A stretch of DNA of 38,097 bases from JBAYJT01 sp041664965 (lineage in GTDB: Bacteria; Pseudomonadota; Gammaproteobacteria; UBA9339). The notes beneath the pieces were generated by a model. The model did not search any database. It saw only the letters and a list, made by a program, of their open reading frames with translations, and had not been told where the DNA came from. Shown here one piece after another: positions 1 through 7,625 of the stretch (positions are counted from its first letter, which is position 1; each line of letters begins with the position of its first letter). The DNA is taken from the NCBI GenBank assembly GCA_041664965.1, contig JBAYJT010000013.1, forward strand, positions 1-38,097, read 5' to 3'. The translations under genes were made by a program, and so were the position numbers.

Positions 1-27
1 TCGAATATTACTATTTTGGCACTTTTG

Positions 28-654
28 ATGCCGTTTAGTAAGAGGAGAGTCCATCCCATCAGTATTGCGAAATATATTCAACCAAGCAAAATAGCCTTGA
101 TTCAAAATCTAATAAAAACTCCAGCGAGGTATACTTATGAAATTAATATTGAAATACGCAATCAGAAAGTTATTTTGGATATTGATGTTGCCGAACTTTA
201 TGGTGTAGAAACCAAAAGAATCAACGAAGCGGTTAGGAATAACTTAGTTAAATTCCCACTTGGTTACTTAATAGAATTAACCAACGATGAATGGGAACCG
301 GTGAAGTCGAAATTTTCGACTTCACCCAAAGGTGGCGGCAAAGTTAAACTACCTACAGCCTTCACAGAACGTGGCCTATACATGCTTGCCACAATCCTCA
401 AAAGCCCTCAAGCCATCGCAACCACTATCGCAATTATCGACGCTTTTGCAAAAATCAAAGAACTAACTCGAGAGGTTTACCACTTTGCCCAGGCTAAAAC
501 TGACAAGCAAAGAGTAAAGATATTCGAAAATAGTACAGAAATAATAGCAGATCTTCTAGATAACGAGCTAACGGTTAGTCAGCTCGAGACTAGCTTAAAA
601 GTTAAATTGCCGTTTTTTGAGATTACGAAAAAAGTAACTCGCGTAAAGAAATAA
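28..654 (+). CDS. ORF6N domain protein (phage antirepressor / KilA-N-like DNA binding)
   Basis: The segment from about residue 40 to 130 (IRNQKVILDIDVAELYGVET, then a TERGLYMLATILKS-like segment) matches the ORF6N domain, a DNA-binding module of phage antirepressors that is also common as stand-alone chromosomal genes. The rest is a helical C-terminal tail with no recognisable domain. The frame is open from a TTG at 16. I chose the ATG at 28, but no clear ribosome site is visible and the true start could lie before the window. The ORF6N domain starts only about 40 residues in, so the N-terminal extension may not be translated. A dispersed-repeat copy begins right after the stop codon. Family call is firm; cellular role is unknown. 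Confidence 0.75.
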   Translation: MPFSKRRVHPISIAKYIQPSKIALIQNLIKTPARYTYEINIEIRNQKVILDIDVAELYGVETKRINEAVRNNLVKFPLGYLIELTNDEWEPVKSKFSTSPKGGGKVKLPTAFTERGLYMLATILKSPQAIATTIAIIDAFAKIKELTREVYHFAQAKTDKQRVKIFENSTEIIADLLDNELTVSQLETSLKVKLPFFEITKKVTRVKK

Positions 655-730
655 AAAACATGTCTACCACGCCTGCGGCGTGGCAAGCACCGTTTTTCTT
701 TAAAATCAATACGTTATGTTTTAAAGTTGC
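653..730 (+). repeat. Dispersed intergenic repeat, copy A
   Basis: Plus-orientation copy of the family with core AAAAACATGTCTAC and, further on, TTTAAAATCAATA.GTTAT.TTTTAAAGTT. This copy carries an internal perfect hairpin, CCACGCC (667-673), loop TGC, GGCGTGG (677-683). It fills most of the gap between the ORF6N gene and deoB. Confidence 0.85.
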
Positions 731-797
731 AATCTCGAAGAAAAGAATGGAAAAATGGAATGCCTGGCACCGCTTTTTGTAGTACACTGCAAACCCT

Positions 798-2015
798 ATG
801 AACCGAGCATTTATATTATTACTAGATTCTTTTGGAATTGGCGCCCTACCAGATGCTGAGAAATTCGGCGATAAAGGCACCAACACCCTACTCCACATTG
901 CTGAGCGCTGTGCTGCAGGTCAATCTGACTTACCAGGCAAGCGCCAAGGAGCCCTACGCTTACCTAACTTATCTCGTTTAGGACTTAACGCTGCTGCTAA
1001 AATAGCAACTGGACAAAACGTTCCTGGCTTAGATGACGTGAATCCCAGCGGAATTTATGGCGCTGCTGCTTCCATAAGCAAAGGCAAGGACACTACAAGC
1101 GGACACTGGGAAATCATGGGCGCGCCAGTTTTATTCGACTGGGGATTTTTTCCCAATAAGCAACCTTGTTTTCCTCAAGAGCTTATTGATAATTTTGTAA
1201 AAGAAAGCGGTATTCCAGGAATTTTAGGCAATAAACATGCCTCCGGCACTGTGATCATAAACGAATATGGCGACGAACACGTAAAAACTGGCAAGCCTAT
1301 TGTTTACACCTCTGCCGATAGCGTCTTTCAAATCGCCTGTCATGAAGAATTCCACGGTGGACTAGATAGGCTTTACGAATTATGCAAAATAGCTCGCGAA
1401 ATTTTAGCTCCCTACAACATTGGCCGCGTCATTGCCCGTCCGTTTATTGGATCGAATGGCCAATATGAACGCACAGAACATCGTCACGATTACTCGCTTC
1501 CACCTCACATGCCCACTTTATTAGACAATATGGTTGCCGCTGGCAAAACTACTATCGGCATTGGTAAAATTCCTGACATCTTTGCGCATCGCGGTATCAG
1601 CAAAGAAGTAGAAGCTCACGGCATGGACGAGCTTTTCGAAAAAACTCTGCAAGAAGTACAAGGCGCTCCTACGAATAGCTTAACCTTCACTAACTTTGTC
1701 GACCTAGATATGAAATTTGGCCATCGCCGCGACGTAGCTGGCTATGCTAATGCTTTAGAAGAATTCGATAACACCTTGCCTCAACTAGAAAAATCTTTAC
1801 AAGACAATGACATAGCAATAATAACAGCTGATCATGGTTGTGACCCAACTCATATCGGTTCCGATCACACTCGAGAATACATTCCAATTCTCGTCTTCGG
1901 CCCCAACATAAAATCTCGTTCTATTGGTTGCCGCAAAACTTTTGCTGATATCGGCCAAAGTCTAGCTCATTATTTTAGCCTAGCTAAACTAGAACACGGC
2001 GAAAACTTTTTGTAA
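798..2015 (+). CDS. deoB: Phosphopentomutase
   Basis: Interconverts ribose-1-phosphate and ribose-5-phosphate (and the deoxy forms) in cytoplasmic nucleoside salvage. The 405-residue length matches the family. The N-terminal metal-binding segment LLLDSFGIGALPDA, the phospho-acceptor region GKDTTSGHWEIMG (about residue 98-110) and the C-terminal ADHGCDPT..GSDHTREY metal site of the alkaline-phosphatase superfamily are all intact. The ATG at 798 begins the conserved N terminus directly. No other nucleoside-salvage gene is adjacent, so it appears monocistronic. The spacer upstream is occupied mostly by repeat copy A. Confidence 0.97.
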   Translation: MNRAFILLLDSFGIGALPDAEKFGDKGTNTLLHIAERCAAGQSDLPGKRQGALRLPNLSRLGLNAAAKIATGQNVPGLDDVNPSGIYGAAASISKGKDTTSGHWEIMGAPVLFDWGFFPNKQPCFPQELIDNFVKESGIPGILGNKHASGTVIINEYGDEHVKTGKPIVYTSADSVFQIACHEEFHGGLDRLYELCKIAREILAPYNIGRVIARPFIGSNGQYERTEHRHDYSLPPHMPTLLDNMVAAGKTTIGIGKIPDIFAHRGISKEVEAHGMDELFEKTLQEVQGAPTNSLTFTNFVDLDMKFGHRRDVAGYANALEEFDNTLPQLEKSLQDNDIAIITADHGCDPTHIGSDHTREYIPILVFGPNIKSRSIGCRKTFADIGQSLAHYFSLAKLEHGENFL

Positions 2016-2041
2016 ATTTAAGTCTTAATTTTTAGTAGAAT

Positions 2042-2097
2042 TGAACTTCAATTTTCAACTAATTGATTTATAAGCAAATCCTGTAGACATATTTTTA
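2042..2097 (-). repeat. Dispersed intergenic repeat, copy B
   Basis: Minus-orientation copy. On the plus strand it reads TGAACTTCAATTTTCAACTA, then ATTGATTTATAAGCAAATCC, then TGTAGACATATTTTT, the reverse complement of the family core. It lies just upstream of the duplicated promoter of the next gene. Confidence 0.75.
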
Positions 2098-2104
2098 TTC
2101 CCCA

Positions 2105-2158
2105 TAAGAATACCCTAAGGAATCTTATCTAATGTTCTGCTAGAATTCGCGCACTTAT
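2105..2158 (+). promoter_or_regulatory. Extended -10 promoter, first copy of a 54-bp perfect duplication
   Basis: A TG-C-TAGAAT extended -10 element (TAGAAT at 2141-2146) sits about 40 nt ahead of the GTG start of the next gene; no good -35 is visible. The 54 bases 2105-2158 are identical to 2736-2789, upstream of the paralogous gene, so the promoter was duplicated or conserved with it. Confidence 0.6.
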
Positions 2159-2187
2159 TTTAAAAAAAACTAGTATGGGGGTTTATT

Positions 2188-2625
2188 GTGTCTTTCTTTA
2201 CCGAACAATATCTCGAAAGGCAAGCGAAAGACCAAAAATGGAAAGATATACTAAAAGAAGAGCGAAACAAAAGCCAAGAAGAATATAAAAGACGTGAGAA
2301 CGATAGAAAAGTATCCGTAGAAAACTTCACAAAATCTCTTTTTACACTAATCAATATTCACTTTCCATCCGAACAAGAAGTAAAAAGTTTTCATCGTCAA
2401 ATTTCCTTTATAAGAGAAGCAGCGAACGACATGCAGATAGGATCTCAAGACTTTACCAATATCATCATTAACGCTTTAAATGAAGCCATCCAGAGAAACA
2501 ATCCGATAATGATCTCCGCTTTAAAACGCGTAGCTAAAGACAACAATATTCCAGTTTCTCAAACCTCATCTTCTAGTTCATCCTCAAGCAATCCCTCTAA
2601 CACCTTTAGAGTACTCCACTTCTAA
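2188..2625 (+). CDS. Unknown 145-aa protein, paralogue 1 of a tandem pair
   Basis: I do not recognise a family. The N-terminal third is highly charged and probably helical (Lys/Glu/Arg-rich, residues 8-40), followed by a conserved block NFTKSL..LI...FPSEQE and a helical segment ending in DNNIP. The tail is a run of serines (SSSSSSSS) with no signal peptide or membrane segment. The GTG start is preceded by TGGGGG at a usable distance. The middle block is shared with the next gene (NFKSSL..LINTNFPSEQK), so the two are diverged tandem paralogues, each under an identical extended -10 promoter. The charged helix and low-complexity tail would suit a secreted effector, but nothing in the sequence proves that. 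Confidence 0.6.
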   Translation: MSFFTEQYLERQAKDQKWKDILKEERNKSQEEYKRRENDRKVSVENFTKSLFTLINIHFPSEQEVKSFHRQISFIREAANDMQIGSQDFTNIIINALNEAIQRNNPIMISALKRVAKDNNIPVSQTSSSSSSSSNPSNTFRVLHF

Positions 2626-2670
2626 TAACGCATTAATTTTCATACAGTTGCATTGAACAACGCCTCTCCT

Positions 2671-2718
2671 TCAATTCTCAACGCGTTGATTTATAAGCAA
2701 AACATACAGACATTTATC
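2671..2718 (-). repeat. Dispersed intergenic repeat, copy C (degenerate)
   Basis: The plus strand shows GTTGATTTATAAGCAAAACA, then TACAGACATTT, matching copy B best. It lies at the same distance upstream of the second duplicated promoter, so repeat, promoter and gene seem to have duplicated as one unit. Confidence 0.6.
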
Positions 2719-2735
2719 CTCCGTAGCTTTAGCCC

Positions 2736-2789
2736 TAAGAATACCCTAAGGAATCTTATCTAATGTTCTGCTAGAATTCGCGCACTTAT
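2736..2789 (+). promoter_or_regulatory. Extended -10 promoter, second copy of the 54-bp duplication
   Basis: Identical to 2105-2158, with TG-C-TAGAAT (TAGAAT at 2772-2777). Expected to drive the 136-aa paralogue starting at 2821. Confidence 0.6.
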
Positions 2790-2820
2790 ATTTAACATTT
2801 CAAAAAAAGAATCTCATTTT

Positions 2821-3231
2821 ATGATGCAACACCCATTTTGGAAAGACTGTCCACAGATGCCCCCAGAAGAATGTTCATCCTGGTGGATGCAAGTGAGGCA
2901 TGATTTTCTGATAGAAGAAAAGCGCCGTCGTCAAGAACAACAAAATTCGATAAATAATTTCAAAAGTTCCCTTTCCAATCTCATCAACACCAATTTCCCC
3001 TCCGAACAAAAAGAATCAGGAATAACAAAAAAAATCCTAGACCTATTGCAAACTCAAATATCACTCATGACGAACGACACGAAAATAACGCCTCAAGATT
3101 GCACCTTGATAATTCAAAATGCCATAGAAGAAGCTACCAGAAAAAATAAACCTATTTTTATTTTCGGTTTACGCACCTTGGCGCCAGACTATCAAGTATT
3201 ATCCACAAGTATAACAAATCATTTCTTTTAA
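2821..3231 (+). CDS. Unknown 136-aa protein, paralogue 2 of a tandem pair
   Basis: No family recognised. It shares with its upstream neighbour a charged N-terminal helix (EEKRRRQEQQ), the NF.SSL.NLINTNFPSEQ block at about residues 42-60, and the following helical region with an (I/T)PQD.T.II.NA.EEA.RKNKPI pattern. The serine-rich tail of paralogue 1 is absent. Two consecutive ATG codons (2821, 2824) begin the frame, with only a weak purine-rich stretch upstream. No signal peptide or membrane segment is visible. Divergence is high at the protein level although the promoter regions are identical. Confidence 0.6.
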   Translation: MMQHPFWKDCPQMPPEECSSWWMQVRHDFLIEEKRRRQEQQNSINNFKSSLSNLINTNFPSEQKESGITKKILDLLQTQISLMTNDTKITPQDCTLIIQNAIEEATRKNKPIFIFGLRTLAPDYQVLSTSITNHFF

Positions 3232-3388
3232 GATTATTACAATATATTTCAACAACTTCCGCTAGAAATAGCCATATAAAATAGTCTTACCTAAAACCTG
3301 CTTTCTTATCCAAATTTCTTAAATTCCCTTATATAACTCATTGAAATATATAGCATTCCCCTTCAAGATGGCATTTTTGTTAAAAATT

Positions 3389-3397
3389 TGTTATACT
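3389..3397 (+). promoter_or_regulatory. Extended -10 promoter of the rlpA-like gene
   Basis: TG-T-TATACT (TATACT at 3392-3397) predicts transcription from about 3404. That makes upstream start codons at 3388 and 3406 implausible and supports the ATG at 3454. Confidence 0.55.
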
Positions 3398-3453
3398 TTC
3401 CCCTAATGAAACAGAATTTGATAAGAAAAGAGGTAGCCGGAGGTAAGCGAGCT

Positions 3454-4398
3454 ATGAATAAGAAAATTTGGTTCAAATGGGTTGTGGTAACTTTCTGCTT
3501 TACACAACTTGCTGCTTGTAGCTTTTTACACGGAGGTGGATCAGGCGGAATCGACGGCGCACCCAAATACGATATCGACGTATATAAAATTCATGATGCA
3601 GTTCCTAAAAAAGAATCTTTAAGTCGTTATGGTAACAAGTCTTATAGCGTTCGCGGTCACTATTATAAAGTTTTATCTTCTGCCAAAGGCTATGACAAAT
3701 ACGGCGTTGCCTCTTGGTATGGCACCATGTTCCATGGCAAATTAACTTCTTCGCGTGAACCATATAATCTATACGCCATGACCGCTGCAAGCCCAATCTT
3801 GCCTCTGCCCTGTTACGTTCAAGTAACTAATACGGAAAATGGCAAAAAAGCTGTAGTTAAAGTTACGGATAGAGGCCCGTTTGAAAGAAATCGCATTATG
3901 GACTTTTCTTATGCCGCTGCTAAGAAATTAGGTTTTGCTAATGAAGGAACAGCGCACGTGCATATTGTGGCTATCGATCCAGATAATTGGAATAAAAATC
4001 ATAGTGATGGCTTGTTTTTTGCTAGTGCTGCTGCAGCTACTTTTAAACCGCAACCAACTAAAAGCACAAAACAACAAGGCAATCAAAAATCCGCTACAAA
4101 CAAAAAGGCTCTTCTTGCAGAAAATACTAATACATATCAAAAGCAAAGCGCTGCATCTAAACCTAAATTCTATTTACAGATTGGTGCTTTTAGCTCTTTA
4201 GCCTCTGCCAAAAAAGTCTCTAACAAAGTAGAAGCACTACTCAACACGGAAACTCATGTCAGCAAAGTCTCTAAAAACAATGAGTCGGTTTACCGCGTTC
4301 AAATTGGACCTGTCTTAAGCAACGCCGAAAGCTCTCGCTTACGTAACACCTTGAAAACTCATGGTTTTGATAAAGTCATAGCTGTAGCGCAAGGTTAA
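3454..4398 (+). CDS. rlpA: RlpA-like outer-membrane lipoprotein (DPBB + SPOR domains)
   Basis: RlpA-family proteins are lipoproteins that cleave denuded peptidoglycan strands at septa. The ATG at 3454 has a strong GGAGG 10 nt upstream and gives a 314-residue precursor with a lipobox LAAC, lipidated Cys about residue 22. The double-psi beta-barrel domain follows (YGVASWYGTMFHGKLTSSRE to VTDRGPFERNRIMDFS), and a SPOR domain closes the protein (FYLQIGAFSSLASAKK to the end). The conserved Glu (REPYN) and Asp (VTDRGPF) of the active site are present. The His usually found in the TAAH motif is Ser here (TAASPILPL), so lytic activity is uncertain. A frame open from 3388 exists, but its first codons lie on the promoter. 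Confidence 0.9.
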   Translation: MNKKIWFKWVVVTFCFTQLAACSFLHGGGSGGIDGAPKYDIDVYKIHDAVPKKESLSRYGNKSYSVRGHYYKVLSSAKGYDKYGVASWYGTMFHGKLTSSREPYNLYAMTAASPILPLPCYVQVTNTENGKKAVVKVTDRGPFERNRIMDFSYAAAKKLGFANEGTAHVHIVAIDPDNWNKNHSDGLFFASAAAATFKPQPTKSTKQQGNQKSATNKKALLAENTNTYQKQSAASKPKFYLQIGAFSSLASAKKVSNKVEALLNTETHVSKVSKNNESVYRVQIGPVLSNAESSRLRNTLKTHGFDKVIAVAQG

Positions 4399-4406
4399 AA
4401 TTTTTA

Positions 4407-7031
4407 CTAGTGCGCTTCTTCTAGTTTTTTCTCACTTTCTACAGAAATAGCTACAATTTCGCCTTGCCTAATATCTTTCTCTTTTACAGCAACAAGCTCT
4501 TCTTTGGAACCAATTCTAATACTATATCTGGTCAAAGGCACAACATCATAAGAATAACCAACACCGCGCATGATTTCCGTGGCATAAGGAACAGTAAATT
4601 CATATTGCCCGAAATGCACTATAGTTTTTTGCTGATAGGTAAAAACTCGGCCGGAGTTGGTAAGAAGGACCAAACTTAACTTTACTTCAGTATTTTCAGG
4701 TGCGCTGCCAGTAATTGTGGCCCCCAGAACTTTTTCGAAAACTTTAATCCAATGCACTGGTTCTTTAGCATCATAAATTAAAGCATTTTTTTGTTTTTCA
4801 TCCAACCAAGCTAATTTTTGTGCGCGCTTACTCATTTCAGAAAGATAAGCATAATTGGCGTTGGTCAGGCGATAGTTATGATCTATTTGGCCTGTTTTAG
4901 GATCTAAATATTTAGCGTTAAGCACATAATCGCCAGTAGATTCATACACTAAACGTAAGTGCGAAAAACTGTTGCCATCTTGGTAATATAGTTTTTGTAA
5001 CATAGAATTTCGCACCACATCCTTGTCCATAGGAAGTTCCAAGCCCTTCGGACGATGCAACTTTGCTAAAGCTTCAAGAACGCTTTTATCGCCTTGAGTA
5101 ATGCGATTTTCTTCACCCAAATCCCCTGTTTGGTTAGTTTCCCAAATGCGCATGGCATAATATTGCCGACTGGCAGTGTCGTTATCTACAACAATATAAC
5201 GTGAATCCATATTATCTAAATTTTTCATGGCAATAGATTCATCTAAAGCTGTAAAAAAAGGAGCGACTCCAATATTTGGATCTTTTTCATCAACGATACC
5301 TTCTTGAAAGGGATTGGCATTCGGAATGCGTTCTGCAATATAACTCAGCTGATGGCCATGATCCCACCAAATCACCACACCATAAGCGCTAGATGGGTAA
5401 GGATATTTCTTATTCAAGTAAGTTGGGATTGGATAAAAACCGTTTTTATAATCAAAATTTGTTGGAGGTTTTGTCCCTTGCGGGTCTGGCGTGTGAGTTT
5501 TAAACCACATAAAAGCTTCGTGCCATTCTTTAGTTATTCTAGGAGAACAGCTAAAAACATCTTGCCTAAAAAGCGGATAAACTATTATCAAAACCAAAAG
5601 CCCATAACAAATAACTTCACAAGTAAGACGCACATTGGCATTTTTAATAAATCCCAAAACTTTGCCTTCATAAATCTTATTAAACAAAATGTTTAAAATA
5701 TAAGCGCTGAATATAGAAGCATTAATAGCAAAATAGTAAGCAAAACGCTGCTGCGAAGCCGTAGCAAGCAAGATTAATATTCCCCAAATGGCTAGCAAAA
5801 AGTGCTTAGGAGAGCCTTCTTTTAAGGCCTTATCGCAAAATAGAGGAATAGCAATGAGAGAGCATGGTAAGGCCCAAAACAACCCTAGCCAAAGGGCTCG
5901 TAAAGTAAAACCTTCAGTCACAGGATCAATAATAGCTGGCCACACTTCAGAGACAGTATACATACCCAGTTTAGGCGTAAACAAAAGTTTGACACCACCT
6001 GTAATGATTGCGGCAAATCCCGGTAAAAATAAGTGTGTACCCAGAGAAACAGCAAGAATAACTAGAACTAGAAAAAAAGGAAAGTGCCATCTTTTTTCTT
6101 TACTTAGCTCCGCCAATAAACCAAAAAATAACACTGCGGTAAATAAAAGCAGTAAAATCAACGGCTGCGTCCAAGAATAATAACCAAGCTGCAACCTAGA
6201 ATTCATAAATGCATAAGGTAAAACCATAAACAAAGCCGGCAAATAAAATCCTGCCGCTAAAACTAGAAGATAATTACTCTCGCGCCTTCGCCAACTATTG
6301 CTTATAAACATAGCCAAAATAAAAATAAATAAGATACCAGCAAACATCAGCGCTGCCGGCCAAGACAAAAGATAAATCCCAAAAAAGAAGCCCGCTAAAA
6401 GAGAATAAAGCCAAAATTTTCCAATACCCTGCTTATTTTCCCGAGCATCGAAAGCATAAAAAACAAACATAAAAGATAAAGAAGAAAAAAGCGTTTCAGC
6501 AACGTGATGATCAGCAAAACCTAAAGTCGAGCGCTGAAAAAAGGCTCCAGGCAGAAAAGTTAAAACTAAAGCAGCAAACAAAGCAACATTTTTACCGAAA
6601 AGCTTTTTAGTAATCAGATAAGTTGGAATCAGGCACAAAGCGCCCAAAATAGGCGGTAAATAAGCACCAACCGCATTAACTAATTCAACGCTTGGATGCC
6701 CAAAACCTAAAACCCAAGCGCTTCCTGCAATCATAAAAGTAAAAAATGGCCCGAAATGCACCTGACTACCGTAAGGAAAAAAAGTAAAGGGATCAAAAAA
6801 AATGCGCCAAGGAAAGTGCCCGAGTGTGTTATGAACTATACGCATGTGATAGACCGCATCGTCAGAAGCGAAATTGACAAAATTGCCATATGCCCCAGGC
6901 CAAGACGTAAACACCGTATGGTAAAACGGCACAATGCGCAAAAAGAGCATGATAAGCATTAAAAGAAAGAGTAAAAAAGCGTGAGAAGTGAAAATTCTAT
7001 TGAAATCCAAGTTCCTTATTTTTTTGTGCAT
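4407..7031 (-). CDS. STT3-type oligosaccharyltransferase (AglB/PglB family)
   Basis: Would transfer a lipid-linked glycan to Asn in Asn-X-Ser/Thr on proteins at the periplasmic face of the inner membrane. The first ~480 residues hold about a dozen hydrophobic segments. The first external loop has the acidic motif SDDAVYHMR (about residue 53-60), and GFADHHVAE (about residue 170) gives the second metal-binding motif, of DxH type as in archaeal AglB. The soluble C-terminal domain carries the signature WWDHG at about residue 554. The 874-residue length fits archaeal/deltaproteobacterial STT3 better than Campylobacter PglB. The start has a good site (GAGGATC, then ATG). No glycosyltransferase or flippase for an N-glycan is adjacent, so the glycan donor is unknown. 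Such proteins are uncommon in gammaproteobacteria. Confidence 0.9.
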   Translation of the reverse strand: MHKKIRNLDFNRIFTSHAFLLFLLMLIMLFLRIVPFYHTVFTSWPGAYGNFVNFASDDAVYHMRIVHNTLGHFPWRIFFDPFTFFPYGSQVHFGPFFTFMIAGSAWVLGFGHPSVELVNAVGAYLPPILGALCLIPTYLITKKLFGKNVALFAALVLTFLPGAFFQRSTLGFADHHVAETLFSSLSFMFVFYAFDARENKQGIGKFWLYSLLAGFFFGIYLLSWPAALMFAGILFIFILAMFISNSWRRRESNYLLVLAAGFYLPALFMVLPYAFMNSRLQLGYYSWTQPLILLLLFTAVLFFGLLAELSKEKRWHFPFFLVLVILAVSLGTHLFLPGFAAIITGGVKLLFTPKLGMYTVSEVWPAIIDPVTEGFTLRALWLGLFWALPCSLIAIPLFCDKALKEGSPKHFLLAIWGILILLATASQQRFAYYFAINASIFSAYILNILFNKIYEGKVLGFIKNANVRLTCEVICYGLLVLIIVYPLFRQDVFSCSPRITKEWHEAFMWFKTHTPDPQGTKPPTNFDYKNGFYPIPTYLNKKYPYPSSAYGVVIWWDHGHQLSYIAERIPNANPFQEGIVDEKDPNIGVAPFFTALDESIAMKNLDNMDSRYIVVDNDTASRQYYAMRIWETNQTGDLGEENRITQGDKSVLEALAKLHRPKGLELPMDKDVVRNSMLQKLYYQDGNSFSHLRLVYESTGDYVLNAKYLDPKTGQIDHNYRLTNANYAYLSEMSKRAQKLAWLDEKQKNALIYDAKEPVHWIKVFEKVLGATITGSAPENTEVKLSLVLLTNSGRVFTYQQKTIVHFGQYEFTVPYATEIMRGVGYSYDVVPLTRYSIRIGSKEELVAVKEKDIRQGEIVAISVESEKKLEEAH

Positions 7032-7074
7032 TTTCTGATCCTCTATCTATGAACTACCTAGATAACTTGTGGAT

Positions 7075-7093
7075 CCCGCGATCAAGTCGCGGG
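7075..7093. repeat. GC-rich palindrome (REP-like)
   Basis: Perfect inverted repeat CCCGCGA (7075-7081), loop TCAAG, TCGCGGG (7087-7093). It is not followed by a T-run and lies upstream of the STT3 gene, so it is not an obvious terminator. It resembles short dispersed palindromes I recall from Rickettsiales and related symbionts. It abuts dispersed repeat copy D. Confidence 0.6.
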
Positions 7094-7108
7094 TCGACAT
7101 ACAAAAGC

Positions 7109-7190
7109 TAAAAAACATGTCTACGTGTTTTCCTTTAAAATCAATAAGTTACATTTTCAAGTTCAGTTCTACTAAAAATTCCATAAGTAG
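7109..7190 (+). repeat. Dispersed intergenic repeat, copy D
   Basis: Plus-orientation copy with the core AAAAAACATGTCTACGTG and then TTTAAAATCAATAAGTTACA. Similarity to copies B and E continues through TTCTACTAAAAATT, showing that the full unit is about 80 bp. The hairpin of copies A and E is absent. Confidence 0.85.
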
Positions 7191-7260
7191 CCGCACTCGC
7201 CGCCCTATATTTTATACACCATTTTCAAATTACACTACCGTATTTTTCACAGTAAAGCAT

Positions 7261-7288
7261 TTGACTAAGCTTATCACAATGGTATGAT
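7261..7288 (+). promoter_or_regulatory. Sigma-70 promoter of the tRNA-Ser/Arg cluster
   Basis: TTGACT (7261-7266), 16-bp spacer, TATGAT (7283-7288). Predicted transcription start is near 7295, just ahead of the broken tRNA-Ser. The intact tRNA-Ser and tRNA-Arg downstream are probably expressed from this promoter through the broken copy. Confidence 0.7.
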
Positions 7289-7308
7289 TCTCAAACTGTT
7301 TTGAGTTT

Positions 7309-7475
7309 GGAGAGATGGCCGAGTGGTCGAAGGCGCTCCCCTGCTAAGGGAGTATGGGGTCATAAGCTCCATCGAGGGTTCACAAAATCTGCAGGATTGC
7401 TGATTTTGAATGCGAAGCGCAGCGAGCAGCCCGAAGGGCGAGTGACCAGGATGGTCACGAGTAAATCCCTCTCTC
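7309..7475 (+). pseudogene. Broken tRNA-Ser(GCU) split in the T-loop by an ~81-nt element
   Basis: The first 74 nt are identical to the intact tRNA-Ser at 7523, from the acceptor 5' strand through D-arm, anticodon GCT and variable arm to the T-loop bases TTCA at 7382. An 81-nt structured insert (7383-7463) follows, then tRNA sequence resumes with AATCCCTCTCTC. Only four of the seven 3' acceptor bases remain; the last three, the discriminator and CCA are missing. Even if the insert were removed the product could not form a normal acceptor end, so I call it a pseudogene. It directly precedes an intact copy, so serine decoding need not be affected. Confidence 0.85.
7383..7463 (+). mobile_element. 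T-loop structured element, copy 1 (in tRNA-Ser)
   Basis: About 81 nt in three parts. Hairpin 1 (7383-7408) has stem CAAAATC/GATTTTG plus GCA/TGC closing a GGAT loop. The conserved core (7409-7441) begins AATGCGAAGCGC and ends with GCCC-GAA-GGGC. Hairpin 3 (7442-7458) is GTGACC-AGGAT-GGTCAC, followed by GAGTA. The second copy at 7777 keeps core and loops but has different, still complementary stems in hairpins 1 and 3. No open reading frame is inside, so any movement must depend on proteins encoded elsewhere. Exact ends are uncertain by 1-2 nt because of shared A residues. Confidence 0.8.
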
Positions 7476-7522
7476 ACAAAGTTAGAACATCTTGGAATTT
7501 TAGAGGAAAAAGAATTATTATT

Positions 7523-7615
7523 GGAGAGATGGCCGAGTGGTCGAAGGCGCTCCCCTGCTAAGGGAGTATGGGGTCATAAGCTCCATCGAGGGTTCAAATC
7601 CCTCTCTCTCCGCCA
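7523..7615 (+). tRNA. tRNA-Ser(GCU)
   Basis: Intact 93-nt class II tRNA. Acceptor GGAGAGA pairs TCTCTCC (7605-7611), with discriminator G and encoded CCA. The anticodon arm is CTCCC-CTGCTAA-GGGAG (anticodon GCT, reading AGC/AGU). It has a long variable arm, and the T-arm is GAGGG-TTCAAAT-CCCTC. It sits 47 nt after the broken copy and 10 nt before tRNA-Arg. Confidence 0.97.
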
Positions 7616-7625
7616 CAAAACACAC

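Noticed and set aside
3199..3207. Perfect DnaA box TTATCCACA
   Set aside because: Single occurrence inside the end of an unrelated gene, far from dnaA and without neighbours; no basis for an origin.
5304..6180. Two long plus-strand open frames inside the STT3 gene
   Set aside because: They are antisense to a gene with clear conserved motifs, have no ribosome sites, and their translations show no domain.
7075..7093. GC-rich hairpin as a transcription terminator
   Set aside because: It lacks a T-run on either strand and lies upstream of the STT3 gene rather than after a gene.
7383..7463. T-loop insert as a self-splicing intron that would restore a working tRNA
   Set aside because: The 3' acceptor strand and CCA are missing after the insert and the second host copy lacks its 5' part, so excision would not give a tRNA. 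No group I or II core is visible.
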